Source: Tetmemena sp. SeJ-2015
Taxonomy: Eukaryota; Ciliophora; Spirotrichea; Sporadotrichida; Oxytrichidae
NCBI GenBank assembly: GCA_027382625.1
Contig: JAJKFJ010022111.1
Coordinates: 1-64,000, forward strand
Direction: 5' to 3'
DNA: 64,000 bases
A program made the translations under genes and the position numbers. The notes beneath the pieces are model-generated. The model made no database searches and was not told where the DNA came from. It saw only the letters and a list, made by a program, of their open reading frames with translations. Shown in pieces: positions 13,116 to 24,595 of this stretch. How positions within the stretch are numbered: position 1 is the stretch's first letter; each line of letters opens with the position of its first letter.

Positions 13116-13342
13116 TCCTACTTTGAGTTATTTGCAGATAGTTAGTTTTAATTTGTGATATAAGAAATTATAAGCTCCTCAATAAGATATGCTAAATTAG
13201 CAAAGTCTATACTATCGATTCAAGACTTATATTATCAGAGGGATATTTTAACAAGCAAAGTAACAATAAATTATTTAGGAGACTCATGTTCAAAATCATA
13301 AATAAGATTTAGGTTTAAATTAAAACTACTTCTCATATTTAA

Positions 13343-16300
13343 TCAAAGATAATTTTGCTCTTAGTGAAAATTACTAAACTTGATATCAAACTTCTAAAAA
13401 CTATCCTCATAAATTGTTCTGTTAGGTTTTGAAGAATACTAAATACTTTATTAACTGGCTCTTGAATATATTAGGAACCTTTTTATAAGATCAGCCTGAT
13501 ATGTGCTATCTCCTTTAGGTTTAAGACTTATATAGTCAGTCTACTATTACTTGCTATAGTTATTCTTAAGTAGCGTTCTTGAATGCAATTTCATTAGAAT
13601 TAAAATTGTCAGCACTTTATGCTAACTTAGCCTTAGGCTTGGGATGCTCGCTGATGAGATCTAGATCTCCTCTGTGGGTTTTAAGTAGGGCGCCTGAACT
13701 CCTTCTCCTTGGTTTTCTTTTTAAAGACTGAAGCTGTAGGCACATACAGATTGTCAATCACCTCTTTGAATTTATCTTTAGTTACTTGACTCAGACTCAG
13801 CAAAGCATTATTTGAGTGGGAACTTGCACTTGATTAAAGCATCGAGTATGAATAGTTCAGCAAAGAGGAGTTTAGTGGTACTCCTATTTAAGTAAAAATA
13901 GGCAACGAAAGGGATACAAATTTGGCTGTTGGAGGATACATAATGTCTATTGCTCTAAGTTTTCTTTAAGCCTATGAAATCCTCTGGCACTATGCTAAAT
14001 AAAAGGAGATAAAAGCACAAAGACTTCTATTGGTTACTGTTGATCAATATTTTGTGATTTTAAACTGTCACTCTAAACCTCAGTGCTTAGTGAAACTTTG
14101 GAACTTGATTTTACCTAATCTTCTTTGGTGTGGACTTTTGAAGTTCTCTCATCGGCCAATGCTTTCATGTAATCAACATCCACCAAATACTAAGAAACTC
14201 TGATAGGTGAGTTGCATCTATTCTCATCAATCAGTCTATTTAAGCTTTAACTCAAGCTGTTCTTTCTATTTGTAGCAAGCAAGTTCTGTATCTAAGCATG
14301 GGCTTCCTTTTTCGTATTTTAATGGTGAGAATTATGGAAAATCTGCTGACTAGAGTGCTAATTTTTATAGACCTGGTTCTGGATAGTCTTTAATCTCTCT
14401 GATTGGTCATTTGAGAGAATTTATTAGATTTACTTGGAGTCTTCTTTGGCTATTTTCTGTGGGGATTTCTTAGGAACTTTTGGAGGGAGATTAAATAAGT
14501 CAGAGTCAGTTCTCTCTTTGCTGCGAGAGTAAAAGTTGTCCAAAAGGAGTGACTGCGATATCCTTGATGCTTCATTTTAGATAAAAATATATATATGATT
14601 ATAAAATGTCACAATTTTAGCCTATTTTCTTGCCAATAGTAAATTTCTAAACCTTTGTCTCAGTTACAGGATCAATATTTTAGCTAGTTTTTTAAACTTA
14701 CTCTGTAGTCAAAGAAACCTGTTAAGTTTCTGTTTAAGATTTAGCTGCCTCTTTTTAAGCTCTCTCTTTGAGGAAAGTCTGAGATCTCCTCATCTGAAAA
14801 ATATTGGACTGCCTGCTTTTGTTCAAAGTTTGCTATTGCTGTTGAGTTATACTGATGCCTCCCTACCCTATTTATCCTTAGCTCAATCTTCCAGTAGCAT
14901 TTTACTGGTTCTTAAGAATACTTATCTTAGTGATTCCATTTCCATCTCTTTGCGAAATGGCTTTGTCCCCAGAAACTTAAGTATTGTAATTTGAAGAAGG
15001 AGATTTGACTAGTTCAGTGAATGCTGCATTAGGAATTGCTTTTACTACTTTAGGGACATCTAACTTATTTGAAGTGTGGATTGAAAGCTAATGAGAACTT
15101 CTCTCATGATTTAGCTTTACCTTCGATGCTTTATCTAAGCTAATTACGTTGTCACTTCTTTAACGCCTTAAGCATTCAGGACTTTAAGAAAAATTACCTC
15201 CCATTGATTACTGCAAAAGCAGATCAAACTCCAGTTTATTTGCATCACTGTGAAGCATAGACTTTCTCTGCTTGAAGCTATTCGAGTTTTAATTAGGCAG
15301 CATCAAATCTTCATACTATGAGCTCCTCAAGCTCTTGCTCCTTGTTTTGCTTTTTTCTCCCTCTGTTGCTGTAGCACTTGAGGAGTTTTCATCCTTGAGA
15401 ATTACTTCATCGCTTGAGGAAGCCTTAGAACTCTTAAATTAAACTTTGCTTTTCTATATGACGACCTTTCTATTGTTTTTCCTATCTAGTGAGGTTATAG
15501 AGGAAGCAAAGTTATCGATACTTAGTGCTTAGTTTGAAGATGCACGATCGAAGTCGACATCATCATCTTCATCCCTTTCAAAGTCAGAAGATGAAAACAT
15601 TATAATTAGTTTTGTATATCAGAAACATGATAAGATGACTCATTCAATTTCTCAGACTTAAAATTGGCATCTTTATCGGTATTCTTATCAAAGGTTTTAC
15701 TCATACTAGCTTGTTTCACTTCAACTTTTTGGATTAATAAATACAAAAATAATTTAAGGGATAAAGTGCTGATAGTTTGAATTTATGAAATTCCTTCCAA
15801 ATGGTTCGATGGATTTTATCTTGTCATCTCTTTCACTCTAAATACAGTTTGCATCAACAAAATATAAGAACTTTGTGAATTATATAAGTTTGAATCGAAC
15901 TAAAGCTTTCCTTTAATCAAAACTAGATGGACCTACGCTTTTTGCAAGCTTGGTATCGATTGTTTATGGAATTTGATTTTGTCTCTTAAGTTCACCCACA
16001 GTCTTGCGAATGATGACAGACTAATGAGGCTGGCTTTTAGAGTTTAAGCTTCGATTTAAGTTCTGATCTCTAGATTATCCTACTGCAAGTAAACTAGAAC
16101 TTAATCAAATGAATATTTGATTTTAAAGTAGAGAGTTGAAGCTACTCAAGTAGCGATCATTCTTAATAGGATCAGTTAATTCACTCATGGTCATTTTGGC
16201 ATAAGAATCCTTGGGAGATGCCGTTGTCTTATCTGCGGTGCTAGTAACTTTCAAATTAGCAAGCTAAGCTTTTGGTTAAGGAGATTGAAAGTTTTCAGTT

Positions 16301-17611
16301 GTGCTATGCGGAAAGAATTTTTGTTACTGATTAATAAACATGACTTCGATTTATGACTTTATGCTATCTGTCTAACTCTATACAATTTAATATGCTCTAT
16401 GTGTAATGATTTATGCTAGGATTGGTTTCAGCTTTAGGGCTTCTAGAAAAAGAGTTCTACCTATTGATTGGATTCTTTCTTTATTACTAAAACGTTCTTC
16501 TTTTTATGGCTTTAAGAAGGATTACTATTTACCTGTAAAGAGTTCTCATGTCTGCTCTGTCTATTTTACTACGAATCCTTTAAAGCAAGTTCAATAGCCT
16601 CTAGTTTATTGTCATTAGACTTAGGTGCTTTAAATTGGTGGATTTGGTGTTAAGTTAAGTGCTTATCATTTTTTACCATTTCATTTTATTAAGGAGAGCT
16701 GACTTTAATCTGAATCTAGGCTGAAGTTATATTCTAGATTTGTCCTTGCGATTGAGGACCAGTCTTGAGTGTAGTTGATTCTCTTACTTTTAGCTGAGTG
16801 GTAGCTTGCTTCAAATTCTCAATATGTTTAACTTCTTCTTCGCTGTTTGGCTTTCTTCGGTCCAAGCTGTGATGAAGTTAAGAGGAAGTGCGCCCGCCTA
16901 TCACTCCTAAGTGGTAGCCATGACCTAGCAAAGAACCCGAACTGGTTCCTATTTAGTCAGTCCTCGAATCAAAAATGTTCATATTCGTGATGTATTCATC
17001 AATCAAGTTAAAATTTAAAATTCCCAAATAATTTTTGGCTGCTCATAGCTTAAGAATTCTTTTGGTTGGATCCCTAAGGGAATTAGCGAGGAACTCTGGT
17101 AGATGTCTACAAATCGTAGTTAGCTGATCTTCTGTTATATTCATATACATGCACGCATAAAAAATTAAGATTAGTTAGAGGTTTCATTTTCAGAGGTTTT
17201 ACTTGCAAAAGAGAAAGGAATTACAGAGTCTGATTGCTTCTATTGACTATCATCTTGCTTTTAAATTTGCGTAGTTGAGAAAGGGAATCCATTTATTTTA
17301 TTTTCTCTTGAGATTAGCCTCTGCTGATTATTAATTGGTGATTCCACTTGCAACTCTAGGCTATTCTTACTTTTCTATAAAATATATCGATAGAATAAAA
17401 TTCCAATCTTAAATTTCTGAGCAGCTTTGAGGGGAAAATAGTCGTACCCCCTTTGATGAGGTGGTCCATTTTTAACAGCTCTGGCTCCTGAATTGTTTAC
17501 TTAAGTGGTTTTAGTCCCAACAAGATTAGAAGTGCTTGGTGTTGAGCTGAAAGTCTCAAAGTGGAGTCGTTGAGGTGAGGCCGGGTAAAAAAGCCGATCA
17601 AATTCCTGCAT
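13343..17611 (-). CDS. Low-complexity Ser/Asn/Gln-rich protein, function unknown
   Basis: Not recognised. The first ATG (17609-17611) opens with MQEFDRLFYPASPQRLHFET; further sustained frames lie at 16.7-17.1 (SLLGHGYHLGVIGG), 16.1-16.3, 15.6-15.7, 14.0-15.6 and 13.35-13.7 kb, ending in TGA 13343-13345. The protein is Ser-, Lys- and Asn-rich with short acidic stretches (ERDEDDDVDFDRA) and no visible membrane segment or catalytic motif. Between the blocks are AT-rich inserts that look like IESs. I treat it as one gene because no clear intergenic gap is seen, but an ATG at 15600 could equally start a second gene. An in-frame TGA about 540 bases into the gene is followed by continued coding-like sequence. 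Confidence 0.45.
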
Positions 17612-18256
17612 AATTTAAAGACAGCTCCAAAATAAAATTCAATTTATTAATTTTTAAAAACTCATTCACACGCATAATACGGACTACTTAAAGTTGTAGT
17701 TTTTATCCTTATAAATATATATATGTATCTTGTGCAAAGATTTTTGAGTTATGAAATTAAGATTTTATGAATGAGTGTTGCATTTATTTGAAGATTTAAA
17801 TTCTCACTCAAGAGACATAGTTCTTACGAAATAGTGGACTAACAGGAGAGGAGCAGCTACTCTAACTGCTTCATATGTGACTCTACAAGGCTCATGCTAT
17901 ATATCAAACATAACCATAATATTAATATAAGTTATGCTATTTTCCATCAAGCTCTTTTTCCCATTCGACTGTATCACATTTAAATTTTTATCAGTTTAAA
18001 AACCAAAGGAGATGAGTTTACAAACTAGACCACAGTCCAACTCAGTAGGCTTTATTTTGTCTATCTTATCTATTCTTTGAATTTTAGAGGGATGTCTTTT
18101 GCCGAAAATTTCATCTCCATATACCTTTCCAAAACAGTTGTAAACTCACACATTCAATTAATATGTCAATCAATAAAAGAAGAATACTTTTGTAAACTGA
18201 TCTAACCTTGTCTAACTCCTCTATCCTCATTTCAGTTGTTTTCTCTGTGCCTAGAT
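17612..18256. other. AT-rich spacer
   Basis: No sustained frame, RNA gene or repeat was seen between the start of one minus-strand gene and the stop of the next. Confidence 0.4.
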
Positions 18257-19524
18257 TCAACTATAATTTAAAAAATCTTCAAAATATTGATGACTCAACT
18301 CCATCTCTTATTAAATGAACTGCCTCTTCTTTTTGTTCAAGGCATGGTTCCCATCGATTTCATTTTCAAGTGCTTCGAGTTCTCGATCTCTTAGCAGCTA
18401 GGATATGCTTCTGCCCTTGCTGGCAGGTCTCTTAGGGTTGTATTAGAAATTAAATTTAACGCTTTAATGTTGTAATAGTTCTTGCCGTCATCTCCAACGA
18501 AGTTTTCTTTGGAATAGGGATCTGCAATAAATAAATGAAGTACAAAGATATGATGTAAAATAATCTGCAGGTACTTGATTCCTAGTATAAGGTCTTTAAA
18601 ATGGATATAATAAGAGGTTTTATGTCTAGATTTATAAATTGATCTTTTAGGAGCTCTCTTCTCTTGAAGAGGCTGCTCGTATTGCTTTTGCTTCTTGCCT
18701 TCTTCAAATTTCTTTTTAAAATTCTTGCCCATTACTGTGTCATTTCCTTATTAGGTAAATTAATTTTTTAAACCTCCAGTGAGGCCGCCTCCTAAGTATT
18801 GATCTTAATCCTCTCTTACTGCCTTCTCCTCTTCTTTCAAAGCTTTCTTACTTCCTCTCTTACTTTGTTTCGTAATGGGCAAGTCTGCAGATGGATCCTC
18901 TTCCCCTTAAGCTTTGGATTCCTTCTATCTCTCCAACTCAGCTGCTCTTGTCCTCGACTTTAATTCATACAATCTCTGAATTATAATCCTAATCATCCTA
19001 AGATACAAATGTAGGGATAATTTCTAAAAATAACTTTGTGTAAACCTTCTTGCCGCTGCTTTGAATTAACTAAGTTTCCTCATCCTCCTCAACAAACATG
19101 TTGTCTCCATTCTTTAAATTAAACCTGCTTTTTTAGCAATATTCTCAAGGAATGCCTCTAATTTTTTAGGGAAATACAATTAGAGGTAGGCCTCATCAAG
19201 TTCCACCTCCCGAAACTCTGCGGCCTCCAGACAATAGAAAATAGTTTTGCCTGTTTACTCATTTATTCCCTTGCTCTCGATTGCTGCGATAATAGTATGT
19301 GCCTTCTCTTAAGATAATAATCTAAATTAGGTTAATGAATCCTTCGGGATATCTACAACCTCTTCTTTCTCTTCCTCTGCAGTTTTATCTTGCTTATTTC
19401 GCTTGGATAAGATTTAAGTCTACTCATTATCAGCAGCGAAGTCTTCTTCATCCTCACTCTCTCTTATCTCTACTAATTGTTCTTAGTAATTTTGTTCTTC
19501 ATCAATAAAAATACGCATAAACAT
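18257..19524 (-). CDS. Lys/Glu-rich protein, probably nuclear, unknown function
   Basis: Not recognised as a family. It opens at ATG 19522-19524 with an acidic Gln/Glu-rich segment, then an ordered block (QEKAHTIIAAIESKGI, TIFYCLEAAEFREVELDEAY), a charged helical stretch, a Gly-rich turn (YLGGGLTGGLKN), a basic segment (MGKNFKKKFEEGKKQKQYEQ, 18.7 kb) and a C-terminal block with GDDGKNYYNIKALNLI and LRDLPARAEAYPS. It ends at TGA 18257-18259. A basic, NLS-like coding stretch at 19.54-19.68 kb (KKKKRTIQDSDGSS) may be an additional first MDS. Frame changes near 18.55, 18.97 and 19.1 kb suggest introns or IESs. Confidence 0.55.
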
Positions 19525-19848
19525 GAAGAATATTATAGTGGATTAATTTATGATAATCACTTGAGCCATCGCTATCTTATATCGTTCTTTTCTTCTTCTT
19601 AGCAGTTTAATATTTACTGCCTGCTGTCTTTGCTTTTGCTTTCTGCTCTCTTTTTCTCTTTTGAGCTCTACTAATTGCCAAATTATTTTATATAAGTGGA
19701 ATATGCAGTAAGATAAATAAATAGTGCAGTTATCCCCATTTGTTGTACACAGCCAGCTAATTAATCGGTTTTTGGAGAGTTTGCTTTTTTATTATAGGGT
19801 GTTACTAAAAACATTATAATAAATTTCATTATAATCTCAAGGAATAAA

Positions 19849-20999
19849 ATGCTTAGTAAATAATCTAAAATATTTTTATAGTATATTTTACTTGCTTGGA
19901 GAAGATAAACGCCAAACTCTAAGAGAATCCATCTTCAGGGAGTCACTCCACCAAACCTCCAAACCAAGGAATGGACTTTTCTCTATTCCAGGTTCATTAG
20001 CTATTGGAGATGACAACTATGACAAGCCCAAGCCACCCAGGAGAGGGCCAGATGGCAAAGTCCCTACTGAGTCTAAAAATTTCCTCACTAATCATGCCAA
20101 GAAAGGATCTATAGATACAGATATTTCAATTTATGCATTAATTATAGATGGTGTGCTGTTTCAGAAGCCAAGTTACATAACAGTTGGTGATCCCTTCAAT
20201 TCCAAGTCACAAACTATGAAGAGTTCTCTCAAGCAGACACTCAAAGCAGCAGGTCATGACCAAATCTTCAAACCTGCAAGAGCTTTCTAAAGAAAAGTAA
20301 AAGCTGACTATGAATATCAACTCTAAAACTAAATAATTTAATGCTATAATTTTAGCAACCTGAGTGCGAAGAAGGATCTAAACCGAGAAGACTTGCTAAT
20401 GGACATGTTCCTTTGGAGCCAAAGAACTTCTTGACAAGCCCTCCAAAGAAAGGCCAAATCGGAAAATGTACAACGTTCCAATAGAAGTACGAATACTCAC
20501 CAGAACCTTACGACACAAAGAAAGAGTTGCAGAGAGAAGATCGGCTCAAGCATCTCAAAATGATGCAAGGTAAGGCCTTCGCTTCAACAAGCGCTGCCAA
20601 AGGTCAGTTCTCAACTGCAAGAGCGGTCTTTGGTTAAATGACTAGGTATTTATATAATTGGTGAAGATAGGCCTCAACCTCCCAAGCGAGACTTCTCTCC
20701 CAAAGATGTAAAAATTGCGACCCATCCAAAGCCTTTTATGCCCACCAATTACCCCAAGAAAGGAATTGACAAGACACTCAATAAGTTCCCAGAATATCAG
20801 GGAGACCCTCTCAAGTCTTTGACTCGAGATTAAGTTCATCTAGACGATAAGGTCAAATCTTGTTATAATTATGTGTAGGCGCTTTATATTTTGTAAATGG
20901 AGACACACCTTTAATAGCCAAAGCTTTTACTCACCTTCACTTAAGCAAATGGGTCGCAATAATCAAGGCGCAGGAAATGCAGGCTCACTTAACTAATGA
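19849..20999 (+). CDS. CFAP96 (C4orf47)-like ciliary microtubule-associated protein
   Basis: Similar in motif layout to the CFAP96/C4orf47 family, a small protein of cilia and centrosomes. Visible signatures are KKGSIDGVLFQKPSYITVG, VGDPF, and the repeated PKNFLTSPPKKGQIGK, with Pro/Lys-rich spacing throughout. The locus is exceptionally clean: five IESs with pointers TGCTT, TATAGAT, CAAC, TTGGT and TTGT, each resolved. After removing all five the frame is open from ATG 19849 to TGA 20997-20999. The start codon itself is split from the body by the first IES, which decides the start: ATG-CTT joins to GGA-GAA. No intron is needed. The family call rests on recall of motif spacing; the gene structure is seen directly. 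Confidence 0.8.
19850..19892 (+). other. IES, 43 bp, pointer TGCTT, splitting the start codon from the gene
   Basis: TGCTT lies at 19850-19854 and 19893-19897. Deletion yields ATG CTT GGA GAA GAT in frame with the body of the CFAP96-like gene. Confidence 0.8.
20110..20142 (+). other. IES, 33 bp, pointer TATAGAT
   Basis: TATAGAT is found at 20110-20116 and 20143-20149. Removal turns an alien hydrophobic insertion into KKGSIDGVLFQKPSYITVG. The length is a multiple of three, so only the repeat and the alignment reveal it. Confidence 0.8.
20318..20355 (+). other. IES, 38 bp, pointer CAAC
   Basis: CAAC lies at 20318-20321 and 20356-20359. Removal joins DYEYQ to PECEEGSKPRR and restores the frame that carries the second PKNFLTSPPKKG block. 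Confidence 0.8.
20630..20657 (+). other. IES, 28 bp, pointer TTGGT
   Basis: TTGGT lies at 20630-20634 and 20658-20662. Removal joins ARAVFG to EDRPQPPKRDFSP and avoids a TGA reached when the insert is retained. Confidence 0.8.
20860..20890 (+). other. IES, 31 bp, pointer TTGT
   Basis: TTGT lies at 20860-20863 and 20891-20894. Removal gives VKSCKWRHTFNSQSF and continues to the TGA at 20997-20999. Confidence 0.75.
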
Positions 21000-21243
21000 A
21001 AAAAATTTTAAAAGTTTCTAAAGAAACTTCCCAAAAACATTTACGATTTATTTCATTAACTTTTTATCTTTCTACTTTAAACGAGTGAAATCATTACTTC
21101 TTAGATAAGTAGTTTCTTTATAAATTTCTGTTGTGACTCCATTTCAAGTTTTAATAGCATGATACTTGGTTTATTAGACTATACTTTGTTCAAACATACT
21201 ATAGAAATTTCTTAATTTATTGTTAATCTTCTTCTTATTATTA

Positions 21244-24200
21244 TCACTGTTCTTACTAGTTACTGTGGACATTTGACATCACACTTGCAGCCTTGTCTAG
21301 ATATTAAGCTCTTTATTCATCAGGAAATGTATACATTAGATATATCTATTACTAAAATTAAGGAAGATTATCGTAGATTGAGCTGCCAATTTCCTCATTC
21401 TAACGGTTAGCTAGGTCCACTTCTTCGAAATCTTAAGCTCCACCATTGGCTCTTAAGTTAAATCGTTGCATTTGAATTAACTGTTCGTCTGTGAGAGGTT
21501 CGTCCTCAATCTGAACTGGCTCAGGAATCTCTTCTATAGATATCTACCTCTCCTCATTCTATTCTGGCATAATGGGATTCACAGAGTATCTATTTCATAT
21601 AAGTAAACAGAATATTATTAAATGACGTCATAAGTATCTGTTAGGACTGAAAGCAGCCTCAACTACTTCAAATTCCATACCATTATCATTCTGTCCAGCT
21701 ATCATCACCCTTGAGTTTCTAATGTTGGGCATATTTGCTTGCCTAGACCGCCCTACTTGGCTTTCTCGGTGGGACTGATTCAGGGGCTGTCTCTATTCTC
21801 CAATTATATGGCTACTGCCCACTGATATCCTGCTTGATCTCAAACTTCTCCTGTTTGTTACTTTATATTTAAAATAACACTATTTCTGTTATGAAAATCT
21901 GCGATTTCAGCAGCTACTACATCTTCTGAAAGAGGATTAACTGAGTTTAAGGGTATGCCTGTGCCTTAACCCATCATACTTCCATCTAAGTTACTACCAG
22001 TTCTGCTTCTTCTGCTTCTATTTCCTCTTCCCCTCTCTCTGCCAGCATCCGGCCCACTCTAATCTTTTTAAACATGTTAATTGCAAGTAAGTTCAGCTCC
22101 TGGTGTGAAATCTTGTCTGCATATCGGGCAGTCAGGCTTCTCAATTTTATTGTTTATCCATTCTATGATGCAGTTATCATGGAAAATGTGTTTGCAATTC
22201 ATCTCCCTCACCTCTGAATCTGGCTTGAACTCTTCAAAGCAGATCACACACTATGTCTAATCTGGTAGGTGAGCTTGCAAGGGTTATTCATTGATGACCT
22301 AAGGCTACATGTTCTCTGTGGTATTTCTTCTTCTCTAGCTCTAATTAAAATGTACATGACAAAGTAGAAGAATAAAATTGACGACACTGTATTGGATAAC
22401 AGGATAAGCTTCTTAAAACTTTGAGAGGAGTCGCTGCTGCTCTTACTCAGTTCTCTATTGTCTATGGATATGAATCGCTTATTGTTGCCGTAGATAAGAT
22501 CCTCTGCATATGTAGCCCTTGATTCTTAAAATGATGAGGCAGATACATATTAGAAGAGTTATCAGTACTCCTCCGAACACTGCGAACACTAAGATTTTAA
22601 AATCGTAAATCATATCAAATGATTTCTAAGAGTTTTATTAAAAACACTAAAGATTAATACAAATGCGCTGATTAAGATGAAGGGGTTATATTTAGTGTCG
22701 TTGTAGATATAGCAGATGAAGCTGAATTTCTTAGAGTAAGAATCGGGCACCTCATCATCATCGCTGCACGAGTAGCATTTAGAATCACCTACTTAATATT
22801 TATTGGGATCACATGGAGTGCAAAGCCCTGTGTTCGAGTCGTAGAAGCTCTAATAAAAAAGAATGATATGATTTGCGTTAACAGAGTTTAATAGTTGCAG
22901 GCAGTGATTCCATAAATAGTATCAGACTTGCTAAACATAAACATGAAAGTTTGGTCGTAAGAGGTCAGGGTAATCTTTCCACTGTTATTTGCATTAAGGA
23001 ATGCTTGATCTAGTAGGATAGTATCCAGGCTGATTTATTGAGATTTTGGATCCAGAGAGGGATTGTAGATTATTTCGATGTATGAAATCGAGAAAGGAGG
23101 ATTTTACTTCAGAGAGAAAATTTGGATGTGCAAGCCGTCTGGACTCTCAATAAATAAGCAATGAGAGAATGCAATTAATGATCTTATTATCTTATCTTAT
23201 CAATAACTTGCATTTACTCACCGAAATAGAAGTTATGCATAAATGCATATATCAAATTTGAAATAGGCTCCCTGTGCGCCACTAATTTCAAAGATGGCTG
23301 TGAGCGAATCTCTGAGGTAGATGTAGATGATTCCTTGGTTTCGATAGGCAGTCGGGCAAGAAACAATCAAGAACATCTATGTGGCTTTAAAGTAAGAGCC
23401 ACAAGTTCAACATATTAAGCCAGGAAAGGTATGAGATTTTATAAAGTTGATTGTGGATAATAGGTAAAATCCTTTTAGGGAACAAGTCCAGCAGTAGGTG
23501 AGAAGACCACTTACTCTCTAACCATGAGGGGAAGTGTTGGTGAAGCTCTATCATCCCCGACTGACTTTTGTAAGAAGTAGGCGAACAGAGTGTTGTCTTT
23601 GTATATATCTGTGTAAGTTATTTTCTAATTATCTTAAGCTACTATATATTTATGTAAAGAGACACATTTACAGAGAGATTATAGATCTGAGTGAACTGAG
23701 AAAAGTCAGAGTTAGGCTTGAGAGCGTGGAACTTGCTCGACCCATCTAAAGAACTCTAAATGTGGAAGATGCCTTGGTTCAAGAAAGCACTAGAGAAAAT
23801 TAAATTAGATATCTCATTCAAGTAATATCATTTAAACGACTCTTTTCTGGTCTGCCTAGGTTAGGTTTGTACTGGGTGATAAGATGGCCACGTCAGTTGA
23901 CGAATCAATTTAAAGACTTAACTTACTTGATTAAATGAATTCAAAGTTACAGGCCAGAGCTTAATAGATTAAATCACTTTATAAACACATTAATTTAATG
24001 AGCTGGTTGATTACCTTATCAATAGCTATTTTGTAGGTCTTATCTGCTATGACAGTAATGAGTTTACCCTGTACCATGACTAGATCATCATCCCTTGATT
24101 AATTAATCTCTGATAATATTTCTACTTGTGTTGATTCTATGTCAATGACGGGATCTGAGGTTGAGACTTGAGAGTCAAACTGATAGAGGGGCTGCATAAC

Positions 24201-24501
24201 CTGGCTTTAAGAGACGTTCTTGCGAGTGAAGTTCTGAAAACTAAAGACTGCTGTATAGCCGTCCTTACAGTATATAGAAGTCAGTTGCCCCAACGCTATT
24301 GAGCAGTTGGTAGGGTGCTTGTCCAGTCCCTGATAGAATCGGTAGATATCGAGTATATCTGATAAGACTCCACGCACGCCAAGTTTATAATTACACTCAA
24401 GACTGCTAGGCTTATAAAAAGTGGAAATATGCTTAAATATTATGTGTATCATTTAAATGATAGCTTAGAATCGAGAGAGTTTTTTAGCAATTAAAAGCCA
24501 T
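21244..24501 (-). CDS. Single-pass membrane RING-H2 protein (probable E3 ubiquitin ligase)
   Basis: Probable transmembrane E3 ligase. The N-terminal two thirds (22.7-24.5 kb) is an unrecognised, apparently extracytoplasmic region with scattered Cys and hydrophobic strands. Next comes one clear membrane segment (ILVFAVFGGVLITLLICICL, about 22.56-22.62 kb), then a basic juxtamembrane stretch and a RING-H2 finger: CVICFEEF, CKHIFHDNC and CPICRQDF at about 22.10-22.26 kb. The tail is Arg/Ser/Gly-rich, then acidic with Gln, ending at TGA 21244-21246. The layout resembles PA-TM-RING proteins, but I cannot confirm a protease-associated domain. The start ATG at 24499-24501 is uncertain because the frame changes soon afterwards at an unresolved junction. 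Confidence 0.7.
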
Positions 24502-24595
24502 GGAAATAATATTATGATTGATTATAAACTCAGAAACCCGATTTCGTATAAAAATAGATAATGCACAGCACTCAGATCACTTACATCATAAATTA

